A DNA stretch of 10,684 nt from Fidelibacterota bacterium (GCA_002704045.1 PAFF01000002.1:1-10684); one strand, 5' to 3'; positions 1 to 7,667 are shown, numbered from the stretch's first letter. Notes: generated by a model not told the origin, from the letters alone. Translations and numbers: made by a program.

Positions 1-90
1 ATACTTTAAAAAGATTCCCATACTAAAAATCGTATAGATATTTAAAAATAATGCTATTATTAAAAATGAAGAACCTAATGAGGATATCAT
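1..90 (-). CDS. ccmF: Probable CcmF N-terminus (haem lyase subunit), cut by the window edge
   Basis: Reading leftwards from an ATG at 90-88, an open frame of 30 codons runs off the window. It begins MISSLGSSFLIIALF and continues as a hydrophobic segment (about residues 8-26). CcmF proteins start this way: a short M-x-x-x-G lead followed directly by the first membrane helix. CcmF is the large inner-membrane protein that takes haem from CcmE and ligates it to apocytochrome c. The ATG lies 15 bp after the ccmE stop on the same strand, and ccmE-ccmF is a common gene order. There is no clear Shine-Dalgarno sequence. Thirty residues cannot prove the family, so the call rests on the N-terminal pattern plus position; any other polytopic Ccm protein remains possible. 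Confidence 0.6.
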   Translation of the reverse strand, partial: MISSLGSSFLIIALFLNIYTIFSMGIFLKY

Positions 91-105
91 TGTAAATCTT
101 TCATA

Positions 106-495
106 TTAATATGAATTACTTCCTTCTTCATATCTTGAGGCACACTTTGTCATTAAATTATCAGCAATTAAAACTTCATTAATATATTTACCTTCAATAA
201 TTACCTCAGCTGAATCTCCAAACAGATCAGGAATTGCAGCGGAAAAATGTTGGACAGGTAAATTGAATTTTTTTTGAGTTAAATTAAAACTAACTGTAAG
301 CTTATCATCAGAGTAGTTTATAGAACCAGGTTCAACATAACCACCCAATCTAAATCTTTTTTGTTCATATTGCTTGGTTTTAAGATCTTGTATAGATACA
401 TATGGAACTTCAACAGCTTTGTAATCTAGCGTTATCCATCCTATTGATATAGTGACAAAAGATAATATAACTAGCAAAAATTTTTTATTTATCAT
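106..495 (-). CDS. ccmE: Cytochrome c maturation haem chaperone CcmE, CxxxY type
   Basis: CcmE is a membrane-anchored periplasmic protein that binds haem covalently and carries it to the CcmF haem lyase. The 129 residues show an N-terminal membrane anchor (about 5-23), then the OB-fold beta-barrel with the family signatures RLGGYVEPGSI (49-59), IPDLFGD (88-94) and VIIEGKY (98-104). The haem-attachment segment near the C-terminus reads KCASRY, so the haem ligand position is Cys118 followed by Tyr122 (CxxxY), where E. coli CcmE has HxxxY. The cysteine form is a known variant, described in Desulfovibrio and archaea. The C-terminal tail after Tyr122 is short. The gene is followed after 15 bp by the probable ccmF. 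The ATG start fits the anchor; no SD sequence is visible. The family call is secure. Confidence 0.93.
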   Translation of the reverse strand: MINKKFLLVILSFVTISIGWITLDYKAVEVPYVSIQDLKTKQYEQKRFRLGGYVEPGSINYSDDKLTVSFNLTQKKFNLPVQHFSAAIPDLFGDSAEVIIEGKYINEVLIADNLMTKCASRYEEGSNSY

Positions 496-534
496 ATATT
501 TAAAAAAATGTTTATAAAATGTTAATTATAATAA

Positions 535-558
535 AATTTAACAATCTAATTTAACAAT
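535..558. repeat. Perfect 11-bp direct repeat upstream of ccmE
   Basis: AATTTAACAAT occurs at 535-545 and again at 548-558, separated by 2 bp. On the ccmE strand it reads ATTGTTAAATT twice. It lies 40-63 bp upstream of the ccmE start, in the only sizeable gap of the left block (496-605), where a promoter or operator would be expected. AT-rich DNA makes short repeats common, so a regulatory role is a guess. Confidence 0.4.
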
Positions 559-605
559 ATCGCGCATTTCGTGCAATAATAACTGAAATATTTTATAATT
601 AATAT

Positions 606-1439
606 TTATTTTGAAGGTATATAGTCTTTGACCCAATTAATTTCGTGAGTCCAATGTGTAGGTGAGTCGGGATCTATATTTTTTGGTAGTTTTATAACTA
701 CTCTGTAGGATGCTTCATCTCCAGGTTTTATACTAGAATCTGTTACAATTCCTGATAAATACTCAATATACGTACCCTTGACAAATGCTGAATCAATAGC
801 AACAGGTGGACCTAATATATCACCACCATCAATAGGATCATTATCCCAATACTTAAATATTATTCTGACAAAATCTGCTCTTTGGCTGCCTTCGTTTTTA
901 ACCTTACCTTCAAAGACTCGTGTAGATCTTGATTTGCTTATTTTAGGATCAGATACTATAACTACATCAGCAACAGCATCAGCTAATTCTTCTCGTTCAA
1001 GTATCTTGCCTTTTTCAATAACAATTTGCCCTATCTTGGTATCTAATATTATTCTATCTAAATTTTCACTTAAGATATTCCCCTCAACAATTGTTCCATT
1101 TTCCAAGGTTATTTTATGTTCTAATTTATTTAAAGGAAACTGACTTAAAATATCAGTATTTATTGTTGGAGCTGCAATTTTAGATTCATATTCAATTACT
1201 CTAGCTCTCAAATCATCTAATTCTTGCTCAAGACCTTTAACAGTTTTTTCCATTTTAAAAAAGGGATCTGCTTTATTGATATCATTTAATAATAAATCGT
1301 TGTTTGATTCTTTTAGATCTTTTTCATTTTTTTGTAAATCAACTGATTTATCTTGCTTATCCTTGGAATTAAAAACTTGTTTAATTGAACTACATCCACT
1401 AATTAAAAATACTAAAACTGATAAAATTATATTTCTCAT
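606..1439 (-). CDS. Lipoprotein with coiled coil, small beta-domain and FxLYD-like domain, function unknown
   Basis: The 277-residue protein starts with a lipoprotein signal: a hydrophobic stretch, then LISGC with the lipid-bearing cysteine at residue 16. Next come a charged linker rich in Lys, Asp and Asn (20-58) and a predicted coiled coil (about 62-88, MEKTVKGLEQELDDLRARV). A short domain at about 105-150 has the pattern KITLENGTIVEGNILSE, which resembles small Sm-like domains that begin ITLxDGxxxxGxI. The C-terminal part (about 172-265) resembles FxLYD or CARDB-like beta-sandwich domains (FEGKVKNEGSQRADFVRI). The ATG overlaps the stop of the upstream HEAT lipoprotein by 4 bp (ATGA), which implies translational coupling and a shared role at the envelope. 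No enzymatic motif is visible. The lipoprotein assignment is firm; the function is unknown. Confidence 0.85.
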   Translation of the reverse strand: MRNIILSVLVFLISGCSSIKQVFNSKDKQDKSVDLQKNEKDLKESNNDLLLNDINKADPFFKMEKTVKGLEQELDDLRARVIEYESKIAAPTINTDILSQFPLNKLEHKITLENGTIVEGNILSENLDRIILDTKIGQIVIEKGKILEREELADAVADVVIVSDPKISKSRSTRVFEGKVKNEGSQRADFVRIIFKYWDNDPIDGGDILGPPVAIDSAFVKGTYIEYLSGIVTDSSIKPGDEASYRVVIKLPKNIDPDSPTHWTHEINWVKDYIPSK

Positions 1440-2575
1440 TTATTTTTTTCACCACCAAATGAATAATTCAAATATGCTTTATACGCTATTTCTCTTAATT
1501 TAACTTCATATCTTGATTTATTCTTTTTATTGGATAAATCTACTAAATCAATTATTTCATTATAATAGATGTAATTTTCAGGATCTTCTAATATAGACAC
1601 TAGCTCATCCATATCAGACTGGTCTTGCTGGGCAGCTAAAGCTTGTAAAGCTTTTAATCTTAGCGTTCGAGGATAATTATTTGATTTAGCAATTTCTTTT
1701 AATTTTTCAGCAATGGATGGATCTTTAAACTCCTTCATTGCATTTAATAATGATTCCAATAAAGTGAAATAATCTTCTTTACCAGATTGATATGATTCCA
1801 AAAGTACAGAAATCATTCGAGCTTCCATTTGACCATCAATATCACCCATATTGTTAAAAGCAAATTTTCTCATCTGCAATGTAGACTTTGGATCATCTAA
1901 AAGATTTGCAAAAAAATCTACTAATTCATCTGAGTCTCTTAAAGATAAAACCTCTAGAACATTTTTTCTTATACTGATGTCCATACTAGGGTCATTAGCT
2001 ATTTCTATTAACATTTGCATTGCTCTTTCATCATCCATTGCACCTAAAGTTTGACTTAAAAGATAATTCATTCTATGATGTTGAGTTCTACTTACTTCCC
2101 ACAAATCTAATAATGTTATAATCTGATCTTTAGTTCCCAATTTATTTATTGCATTGATCATTGACTCACGTATATCCATTATCATGTTTTCAGATGATTT
2201 CAAACCTTCAAGTAAAGATATCGTTGATTGCTCATTACCATGCTTTGATAAATAATTTATGGCATCGATTAATAAATCTAATTCAAATAAACTACTATTT
2301 GAAACTGATTCTTGAATGGCTTCTAACGCAATTGGATGACTAGATTCAGCTAAAACGCGCAATGCTGCTGTTCTGACATTATATGGTTGATCTTTGTCTT
2401 TATATACTTCGACCAATACAGATAATGATTTTAACTTACCATCAAGATATTCAGTACGTTGTTTCTCAACATCATCAATAGAAAATGTTTTTTGTTGAGG
2501 TGCACAGCCGAATAGCAAGGCGAGGAAAATTGTTAATATTTGATTTTTATATTTTTTTATAATATGTGGAAACAT
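1436..2575 (-). CDS. HEAT-repeat lipoprotein, function unknown
   Basis: The frame encodes about 379 residues from the ATG at 2575; a TTG two codons upstream (2581) is possible but less likely. The N-terminus is a lipoprotein signal ending LLFGC, with the acylated cysteine at about residue 24. The rest is almost entirely helical, with repeated HEAT/armadillo-like helix pairs, for example VRTAALRVLAESSHPIALEA, IRKNVLEVLSLRDSDELVDF and RTLRLKALQALAAQQDQSD. Such solenoids are protein-binding scaffolds, and here one would sit on the periplasmic face of a membrane. It shares a 4-bp ATGA overlap with the following lipoprotein gene and lies 43 bp after lpxH, so the three are probably co-transcribed. 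No SD sequence precedes the ATG. The specific partner is unknown. Confidence 0.87.
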   Translation of the reverse strand: MFPHIIKKYKNQILTIFLALLFGCAPQQKTFSIDDVEKQRTEYLDGKLKSLSVLVEVYKDKDQPYNVRTAALRVLAESSHPIALEAIQESVSNSSLFELDLLIDAINYLSKHGNEQSTISLLEGLKSSENMIMDIRESMINAINKLGTKDQIITLLDLWEVSRTQHHRMNYLLSQTLGAMDDERAMQMLIEIANDPSMDISIRKNVLEVLSLRDSDELVDFFANLLDDPKSTLQMRKFAFNNMGDIDGQMEARMISVLLESYQSGKEDYFTLLESLLNAMKEFKDPSIAEKLKEIAKSNNYPRTLRLKALQALAAQQDQSDMDELVSILEDPENYIYYNEIIDLVDLSNKKNKSRYEVKLREIAYKAYLNYSFGGEKNK

Positions 2576-2618
2576 AAACAATTAATTTTTATTAATATTT
2601 AAAGTTAAAAAATATTAT

Positions 2619-3353
2619 CTATTTTTTCCAAGTATATTGATGCCATTGTTGACCATCAAATTCAGTTACTTTAAATTGCGTAACCCAATCACCCATAAAA
2701 ATTAAATTTTTATTATCTATTTTTTCAATTCCATTTTGATGATAATGACCAATTAATATTGTATCATATTCTTTTTTTAATTTTGGTTTAGACCAAATTT
2801 TCAGTTCATTAATAATTTCAGTGTTTACATATTCTTTTTTATCAAAATGTTTATCTGTTTGTGAAACTATTTTTGCTAAGGTACAACCTAACTTTGCTGG
2901 TAACAACTTAAAAAGAAAAATATTTATTCTACTTCTAAGAAATGTCTTAAGAACTCTATAATATTTGTCTCTATCTAATACACCATCACCATGAGTGACC
3001 AAAATTGACTTTCTATTAATTTTAAATTCGAAATCATTTTTATAAAATTTTGCCTTAAATTTTTTTTCAAAAAATCCAAAATCCCAATAATCATGATTTC
3101 CTGCTACATAATGAATTTTAATACCCGATTGATTCAGTTTATCTAACTCATCAAAAATATCACTATATTCTGGTGCAATGTAATATCCATAATCATACCA
3201 AAAATCTAAAAAATCGCCCCCTATTATAAGAGTACCACCTGTATTTTGGATTTTTTTAAATAAAGAATACATTTTTTTTCTTCTTAATTTCTCTTGTTTC
3301 GAATTTGTCATTTGAAAATGAACATCTGATATAAAATACAACGGTAATTTCAT
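2619..3353 (-). CDS. lpxH: UDP-2,3-diacylglucosamine hydrolase (LpxH-type metallophosphoesterase)
   Basis: LpxH hydrolyses UDP-2,3-diacylglucosamine to lipid X and UMP at the inner membrane, the fourth step of lipid A synthesis. The 244 residues carry the calcineurin-like metal-binding motifs in order: SDVHF (Asp10, His12), GGDFLDFW (Asp47), GNHDYW (Asn86, His87), THGDG (His121) and GHYHQNG (His203, His205). The length is close to the roughly 240 residues of E. coli LpxH. E. coli LpxH has GNRD where this protein has GNHDYW; the His form with a following aromatic resembles LpxH-like proteins annotated in Bacteroidota. The segment at about 135-160 is basic and hydrophobic, as expected for the membrane-contacting cap. 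It is the first gene of the minus-strand block. Another metallophosphoesterase substrate is possible but less likely. Confidence 0.85.
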   Translation of the reverse strand: MKLPLYFISDVHFQMTNSKQEKLRRKKMYSLFKKIQNTGGTLIIGGDFLDFWYDYGYYIAPEYSDIFDELDKLNQSGIKIHYVAGNHDYWDFGFFEKKFKAKFYKNDFEFKINRKSILVTHGDGVLDRDKYYRVLKTFLRSRINIFLFKLLPAKLGCTLAKIVSQTDKHFDKKEYVNTEIINELKIWSKPKLKKEYDTILIGHYHQNGIEKIDNKNLIFMGDWVTQFKVTEFDGQQWHQYTWKK

Positions 3354-3472
3354 TTAATAATTTTCATTTTTTATTGAAAAAACAATATAAATTTTTCTTT
3401 TTTTATTAATTATAACTTATAAATTTATAAATTAAAGAGCATTATTATTTAATAGTTATTCCAATTTAAAAA
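3354..3472. promoter_or_regulatory. Divergent promoter region between lpxH and the outer-membrane fusion gene
   Basis: This 119-bp AT-rich gap separates two divergent genes and must hold promoters for both. It includes a perfect 14-bp palindrome, TTATAAATTTATAA (3417-3430), about 42 bp before the plus-strand ATG. No convincing -35/-10 pair can be singled out because A/T runs match everywhere. Neither start has a clear SD sequence. Confidence 0.45.
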
Positions 3473-6400
3473 ATGATAAAATATAAATATTTATTTATTT
3501 TTCTTTTTACATCCATTTCATTTGCTCAATTTGGTCAAAATATTGTTCAATATGATAATTTTGATTGGAATTATATTCAATCAAAACATTTCGATATTTA
3601 CTATTATAGCTATGGTAAAAAACACGCAGAATATGTTGCATTAGAATCGGAAAAAGCATACATAAATATTTCTTCAAAACTAAACTGGGAATTAAAACAA
3701 CGTGTATCAATTATAGTTTATAATTCTCATAATGATTTTCAACAAACTAATGTTATTGACAGCTATCTTTTTGAAGGTATTGGTGGAGTAACTGAACTAT
3801 ATAAAAATAGAATAGTCATTCCATTTGATGGTTCAAATAAAGAATTTAAACATGTTATCCATCATGAACTTGTACACGCATTTATTAATGATTATATATA
3901 TGAAGGTAATTTTCAAAATTTAGTTTCCAGTAGAACTAAAGCATACATTCCTCTATGGATGAATGAAGGACTAGCTGAATATCTTTCTGGTGATTGGAAT
4001 ACAAATTCAGATATGTGGATAAGAGATCTCGCAATTAATGGTGAAGTACTTCCTCAAATTCCACAATTAGTTGGTTATATGGCTTATAGAGGTGGACAGT
4101 CAGTCTGGAGTTTTATAACAGAGAAATGGGGAGAAGAATCAATTGCTGAGATTTTTTATCAAATAAAATCTAAAGATGATGTTGAAAAAGGGTTAAAAAA
4201 TACACTTGGAGTTGATATAAAGCAACTTACAGAACAATGGCATACATATTTAAAAAAAGAATATTGGCCTGATATCAATAAAAGAGAAAGCATAGAAAAT
4301 TATGCTAGAAAATTAACCGACAACGAAAAATTAAATAATACATATAATATTGCTCCTTCACTTTCGCCTGATGGAAGCAGAATTGCTTTAATTTCTAATA
4401 AAGATGGAAGTATGGGTATTTTTTTAATGTCATCGGAAGACGGTAGATTTCTTAAAAGAATAATTAAAGGAGAACGTAGTGCAGAATACGAAGAACTTCA
4501 TATTTTAAAACCTGGTTTAAGCTGGTCTCCAAATGGAGAAGAAATTACGTTTGCAGCAAAATCTGGTAAATCAGATGCGCTTTTCGTTGCAAATATTTTA
4601 ACTGACGATGTTAAAAAGTATGAATTTAATATGGAAGGTATTTTTAGGCCAAGTTGGAATCCAAAAAAAAATGAAATCGCATTCATTGGAAACGATGGTA
4701 AACAAAGTGATATTTACGTTTACAATATTACAAAAGATTCATTGTTAAATATAACAAATGATTGGTTTACAGATGATCAAATAAGTTGGTCTCCAGATGG
4801 TACAAATATTATATTCATTTCGGATAGAAACGATATTACTAAAGAAAATAAACCTAAGAATTTAAATAATCATAATGTTGACCAAATGGATATATACCAA
4901 ATTAATGTTAACACTAAAAAAATTGATAGAATCACAAATACTATTTTTAATGAAGGTTATCCGTTATATACTAATGACTTAAAAAAAATAATATATATTT
5001 CTGATGAATATGGAATCAATAACATTAATGTTTTAGATTTAAATTTAAAAAAATCTCAACCAATCACCAATTTATTAACAGGGGTATCGCAGTTATCATG
5101 GAATCAAACAAATGATCATTTAGTTTTCTCAGGCTTTGAAAATAATGGATACGATATTTTTATGATGCAAAACCCCTTAGAAAAAACAAATGATGAAATT
5201 TCTATAGAAGAGGCATCCTGGTTATTAAAAGATCCATTGCCAATTTTCAAAAAGAATAATGATAAAAAAGTTGACAAATCTATTTCATATAGAAATTACG
5301 ACTTTAGCAATATTTATTACAAAAATGAACAAGACGTAAAGAATAATGTGAAATTATCTAACATTACATCAAAAGACAGTATAGGAAATTATATATCAAA
5401 TAATTATAAAACTAGATTTACTCTTGATTTAATTCAAGGACAGGCATACACATCATCATTATATGCACCTAATGCAATGATTCAATTTATGTTTAGCGAT
5501 ATCTTAGGAGATCACAAAATTTATTTAGCTACGGAAATGCAAATATCAATTGAAAATTCTGATTATTTTATTTTATATAGACTTTTACCCTACAAAACAG
5601 ATTATAATTTTATGTTATCACACCAAGCAGAATACAATCCATATTATACCTCTGGAAAAATTGATAGATACAGAAATTTTGGATTTGGAATTAATGCTTC
5701 TAGACCAACTTCTAGATTTCAAAGGTTTGAATTTGGTATAGAATATAAATACATTGAGCATGCTTCATTCTTACCATTAGAATCTGATACATATTCGACG
5801 AACTACAGTGAGAAAGAAATAGAAAATATTCTAAATATTGCTTTACCTTCAATGGGGTTTGTATGGGATAATACAATTTGGTCTCAATTATTCCCAATTG
5901 ATGGAAATAGAACATATTTCAAAATAGAACATTCACCTAAATTAAATACTCAAAGTTTAAATTTTACTACCTTTAGCTTAGATTACAGAAAATATTTTCC
6001 AATAACTAATGGTATCAGCTTTGCTACTAAAATATATTTAGGTAAAAGTATTGGGCAAAACCCACAAAGTTTTCGTTTGGGCGGTTTGCCTTGGTTATTT
6101 TCTTCTGAAAATGACCCATATGCTGACATAAATCGGCCAGATCCTAATAACAATCCATTAGAAAATATTTTTATATCAAAATATGTTATGCCTGCTCGAG
6201 GGGTTAGAATAAATGAAATATTTGGAAATCAAACAGTCTTATTTAATGCTGAATTACGTTTACCTTTTTTATTATATTATTTTCCATCAATTAAATATTT
6301 TGGTCAGCTAAATGGTGTTATTTTTACTGATATAGGTACTGCTTGGTCGGGTTCAAAACCTGATTTCTGGGTAGGTGAAAGTTGGAATTCTGAAACCAAA

Positions 6401-6538
6401 GATTTTATTTGGACTTATGGCTTCGGACCACGATTTATATTTTTAGGCTTACCATTTAAATTAGATTATGGTTGGCAATATAATCCAAATAAAAAATCAA
6501 CTAGGCAGTGGTATTTATCAATAGGATTAGATTATTAA
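3473..6538 (+). CDS. Outer-membrane fusion: HExxH peptidase, TolB-like propeller, Omp85-like barrel
   Basis: The 1021 residues form a secreted and membrane-inserted chimera. A signal peptide (1-18) probably ends SISFA before QFG. Residues about 25-265 are a gluzincin-type metallopeptidase domain (peptidase MA-like): HELVH at 131-135 and NEGLAEY at 164-170, giving two zinc histidines, the catalytic Glu and the third-ligand Glu. Six PD40/TolB-like blades follow at about 290-565 (SLSPDG, LSWSPNG, PSWNPKK, ISWSPDG and two degenerate ones). A polar linker (570-640) leads to an Omp85/BamA-like barrel starting near SDILGDH. The barrel contains FRLGGLPWL, ARGVR (the RGF-type motif), AELRLPF, GVIFTDIGTAW and YGFGPRF, and ends in a C-terminal Tyr. 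No POTRA domains are seen. The domain calls are strong; the substrate and role are unknown. Its stop abuts tgt. Confidence 0.9.
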   Translation: MIKYKYLFIFLFTSISFAQFGQNIVQYDNFDWNYIQSKHFDIYYYSYGKKHAEYVALESEKAYINISSKLNWELKQRVSIIVYNSHNDFQQTNVIDSYLFEGIGGVTELYKNRIVIPFDGSNKEFKHVIHHELVHAFINDYIYEGNFQNLVSSRTKAYIPLWMNEGLAEYLSGDWNTNSDMWIRDLAINGEVLPQIPQLVGYMAYRGGQSVWSFITEKWGEESIAEIFYQIKSKDDVEKGLKNTLGVDIKQLTEQWHTYLKKEYWPDINKRESIENYARKLTDNEKLNNTYNIAPSLSPDGSRIALISNKDGSMGIFLMSSEDGRFLKRIIKGERSAEYEELHILKPGLSWSPNGEEITFAAKSGKSDALFVANILTDDVKKYEFNMEGIFRPSWNPKKNEIAFIGNDGKQSDIYVYNITKDSLLNITNDWFTDDQISWSPDGTNIIFISDRNDITKENKPKNLNNHNVDQMDIYQINVNTKKIDRITNTIFNEGYPLYTNDLKKIIYISDEYGINNINVLDLNLKKSQPITNLLTGVSQLSWNQTNDHLVFSGFENNGYDIFMMQNPLEKTNDEISIEEASWLLKDPLPIFKKNNDKKVDKSISYRNYDFSNIYYKNEQDVKNNVKLSNITSKDSIGNYISNNYKTRFTLDLIQGQAYTSSLYAPNAMIQFMFSDILGDHKIYLATEMQISIENSDYFILYRLLPYKTDYNFMLSHQAEYNPYYTSGKIDRYRNFGFGINASRPTSRFQRFEFGIEYKYIEHASFLPLESDTYSTNYSEKEIENILNIALPSMGFVWDNTIWSQLFPIDGNRTYFKIEHSPKLNTQSLNFTTFSLDYRKYFPITNGISFATKIYLGKSIGQNPQSFRLGGLPWLFSSENDPYADINRPDPNNNPLENIFISKYVMPARGVRINEIFGNQTVLFNAELRLPFLLYYFPSIKYFGQLNGVIFTDIGTAWSGSKPDFWVGESWNSETKDFIWTYGFGPRFIFLGLPFKLDYGWQYNPNKKSTRQWYLSIGLDY
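6523..6526 (+). promoter_or_regulatory. Shine-Dalgarno-like AGGA supporting an ATT start of tgt
   Basis: AGGA lies inside the last codons of the outer-membrane fusion gene, 7 nt before the ATT at 6534. That is normal SD spacing. The first ATG of the frame (6630) has only AGAGGAAG about 19 nt away, which is too far. This favours the upstream non-ATG start but does not prove it. Confidence 0.4.
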
Positions 6539-7667
6539 TTTATTTAAAATTAAATCAACCTGTTCAAAAACAAAAGCAAGAACGGGAATAATAAATACTC
6601 AAAGAGGAAGCATAGAAACACCCTTCTTTATGCCAATTGCAACATATGGTGCCGTCAAAACACAATCAAGCAATGATGTAAAGAATTTACCAAGTAAGAT
6701 ACTTCTTTCTAATTCTTATCATTTATTTATTAGACCTGGTACTGAAATTTTAGAAAATGCAGGCGGATTACATAAGTTTATGAATTGGGACGGTTTAATC
6801 TTAACTGATTCAGGAGGTTACCAAGTTTATAGCTTAGAAGGTAGGAGAAAAATTTCTGATGATGGTGTAACCTTTCAATCACACCTAGATGGTAGCTATC
6901 ATCATTTTACACCAGAATCAGTGATAGATATACAAAGATCAATAGGTTCTGATTTTATGATGATGTTGGATGTTTGTCCACCTGGTGATGCAAATAATGA
7001 TGTTTGGATAGATGCTCTTAAAAAAACCACACGATGGGCTAAACAAGCATTAAAACATTATAACGGTACAGAGCCAAAATATGGATTCAATCAATTAATT
7101 TTACCTATTATACAGGGAGGTACTAGCTCTGAGTTAAGAAAAAGATCTGCTGAAGAATTACTTGAATTAGATACAGAAGCCTATGCAATAGGAGGTTTGG
7201 CTGTGGGTGAACCAAAAGATCAAATGCTCGATACAACGGAACTAGTCACTCAATTTATTCCTATAAATAAGCCACGCTACTTAATGGGTGTAGGTACTCC
7301 TGCAGATTTAATCCGATGTGTGGCGCGAGGTGTGGATATGTTTGATTGTGTTATTCCTACAAGAAATGGTCGTAACGGACAATTGTTTACATATAATGGA
7401 AAAATTAATATAAAAAATGCTAAATATAAAAATGATCATTTACCGATAGATAGTTCTGGTATTTGTGATCTTTCAAGTAATTATTCAAAATCCTACTTAC
7501 ATCACCTTTATAAAACCAATGAAATCTTGGGTTACAGAATTGCTTCGCAACATAATCTATCATTTTATATTCGTATTATGAGTGATATAAGAGATGCAAT
7601 TAAAAAAGACAACTTCCAAAATTTCGCAAATTTATTTTTACAAAAATATGAAAATAAAAATTTGTAA
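6534..7667 (+). CDS. tgt: tRNA-guanine transglycosylase, with non-ATG start and reduced zinc site
   Basis: Tgt exchanges guanine-34 of tRNAs with GUN anticodons for preQ1, the first tRNA-bound step to queuosine. The family pattern is continuous: KARTGIINTQRGSIETPFFMP, LTDSGGYQVYSL (Asp92, base), MLDVCPPG (Asp146, Cys148), GGLAVGEP, and RGVDMFDCVIPTRNGRNG (Asp268, nucleophile). The bacterial-type Cys148 and GGLAVGE fit preQ1 as substrate. The first ATG is at 6630, but the conserved N-terminus is encoded upstream in frame back to about 6543, with an in-frame stop at 6528. That interval has no ATG, GTG or TTG. I place the start at ATT 6534, overlapping the preceding stop; this gives 377 residues against 375 in E. 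coli. ATT 6549 or a sequence error are alternatives. Two zinc cysteines are replaced by Gly309 and Ser314, while Cys311 and His340 remain. Function is sure, the start is not. Confidence 0.92.
   Translation: MNLFKIKSTCSKTKARTGIINTQRGSIETPFFMPIATYGAVKTQSSNDVKNLPSKILLSNSYHLFIRPGTEILENAGGLHKFMNWDGLILTDSGGYQVYSLEGRRKISDDGVTFQSHLDGSYHHFTPESVIDIQRSIGSDFMMMLDVCPPGDANNDVWIDALKKTTRWAKQALKHYNGTEPKYGFNQLILPIIQGGTSSELRKRSAEELLELDTEAYAIGGLAVGEPKDQMLDTTELVTQFIPINKPRYLMGVGTPADLIRCVARGVDMFDCVIPTRNGRNGQLFTYNGKINIKNAKYKNDHLPIDSSGICDLSSNYSKSYLHHLYKTNEILGYRIASQHNLSFYIRIMSDIRDAIKKDNFQNFANLFLQKYENKNL

Noticed and set aside
561..575. GC-rich CGCGCATTTCGTGCA as a hairpin or terminator between the FxLYD-like lipoprotein gene and ccmE
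   Set aside because: The stem is only 4 bp with a G-U pair on the plus strand and a mismatch on the minus strand, and no T tract follows on the transcribed strand.
778..1143. 121-residue plus-strand open frame
   Set aside because: It lies wholly opposite the FxLYD-like lipoprotein gene and has a Ser/Ile/Leu-rich composition with no domain; it is a shadow of the real gene.
2594..2617. AT-only hairpin after lpxH as a terminator
   Set aside because: A 7-bp A/T stem with no T tract is too weak, and the next gene probably shares the transcript.
3417..3430. 14-bp palindrome TTATAAATTTATAA as an operator
   Set aside because: It is perfect but made only of A and T in a very AT-rich gap, so it is expected by chance; noted under the intergenic entry only.
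3507..3710. Short minus-strand frames inside the fusion gene (also 4498-4686 and 5712-5915)
   Set aside because: These are antisense shadows of a gene with clear domains; none has a signal, motif or ribosome site.
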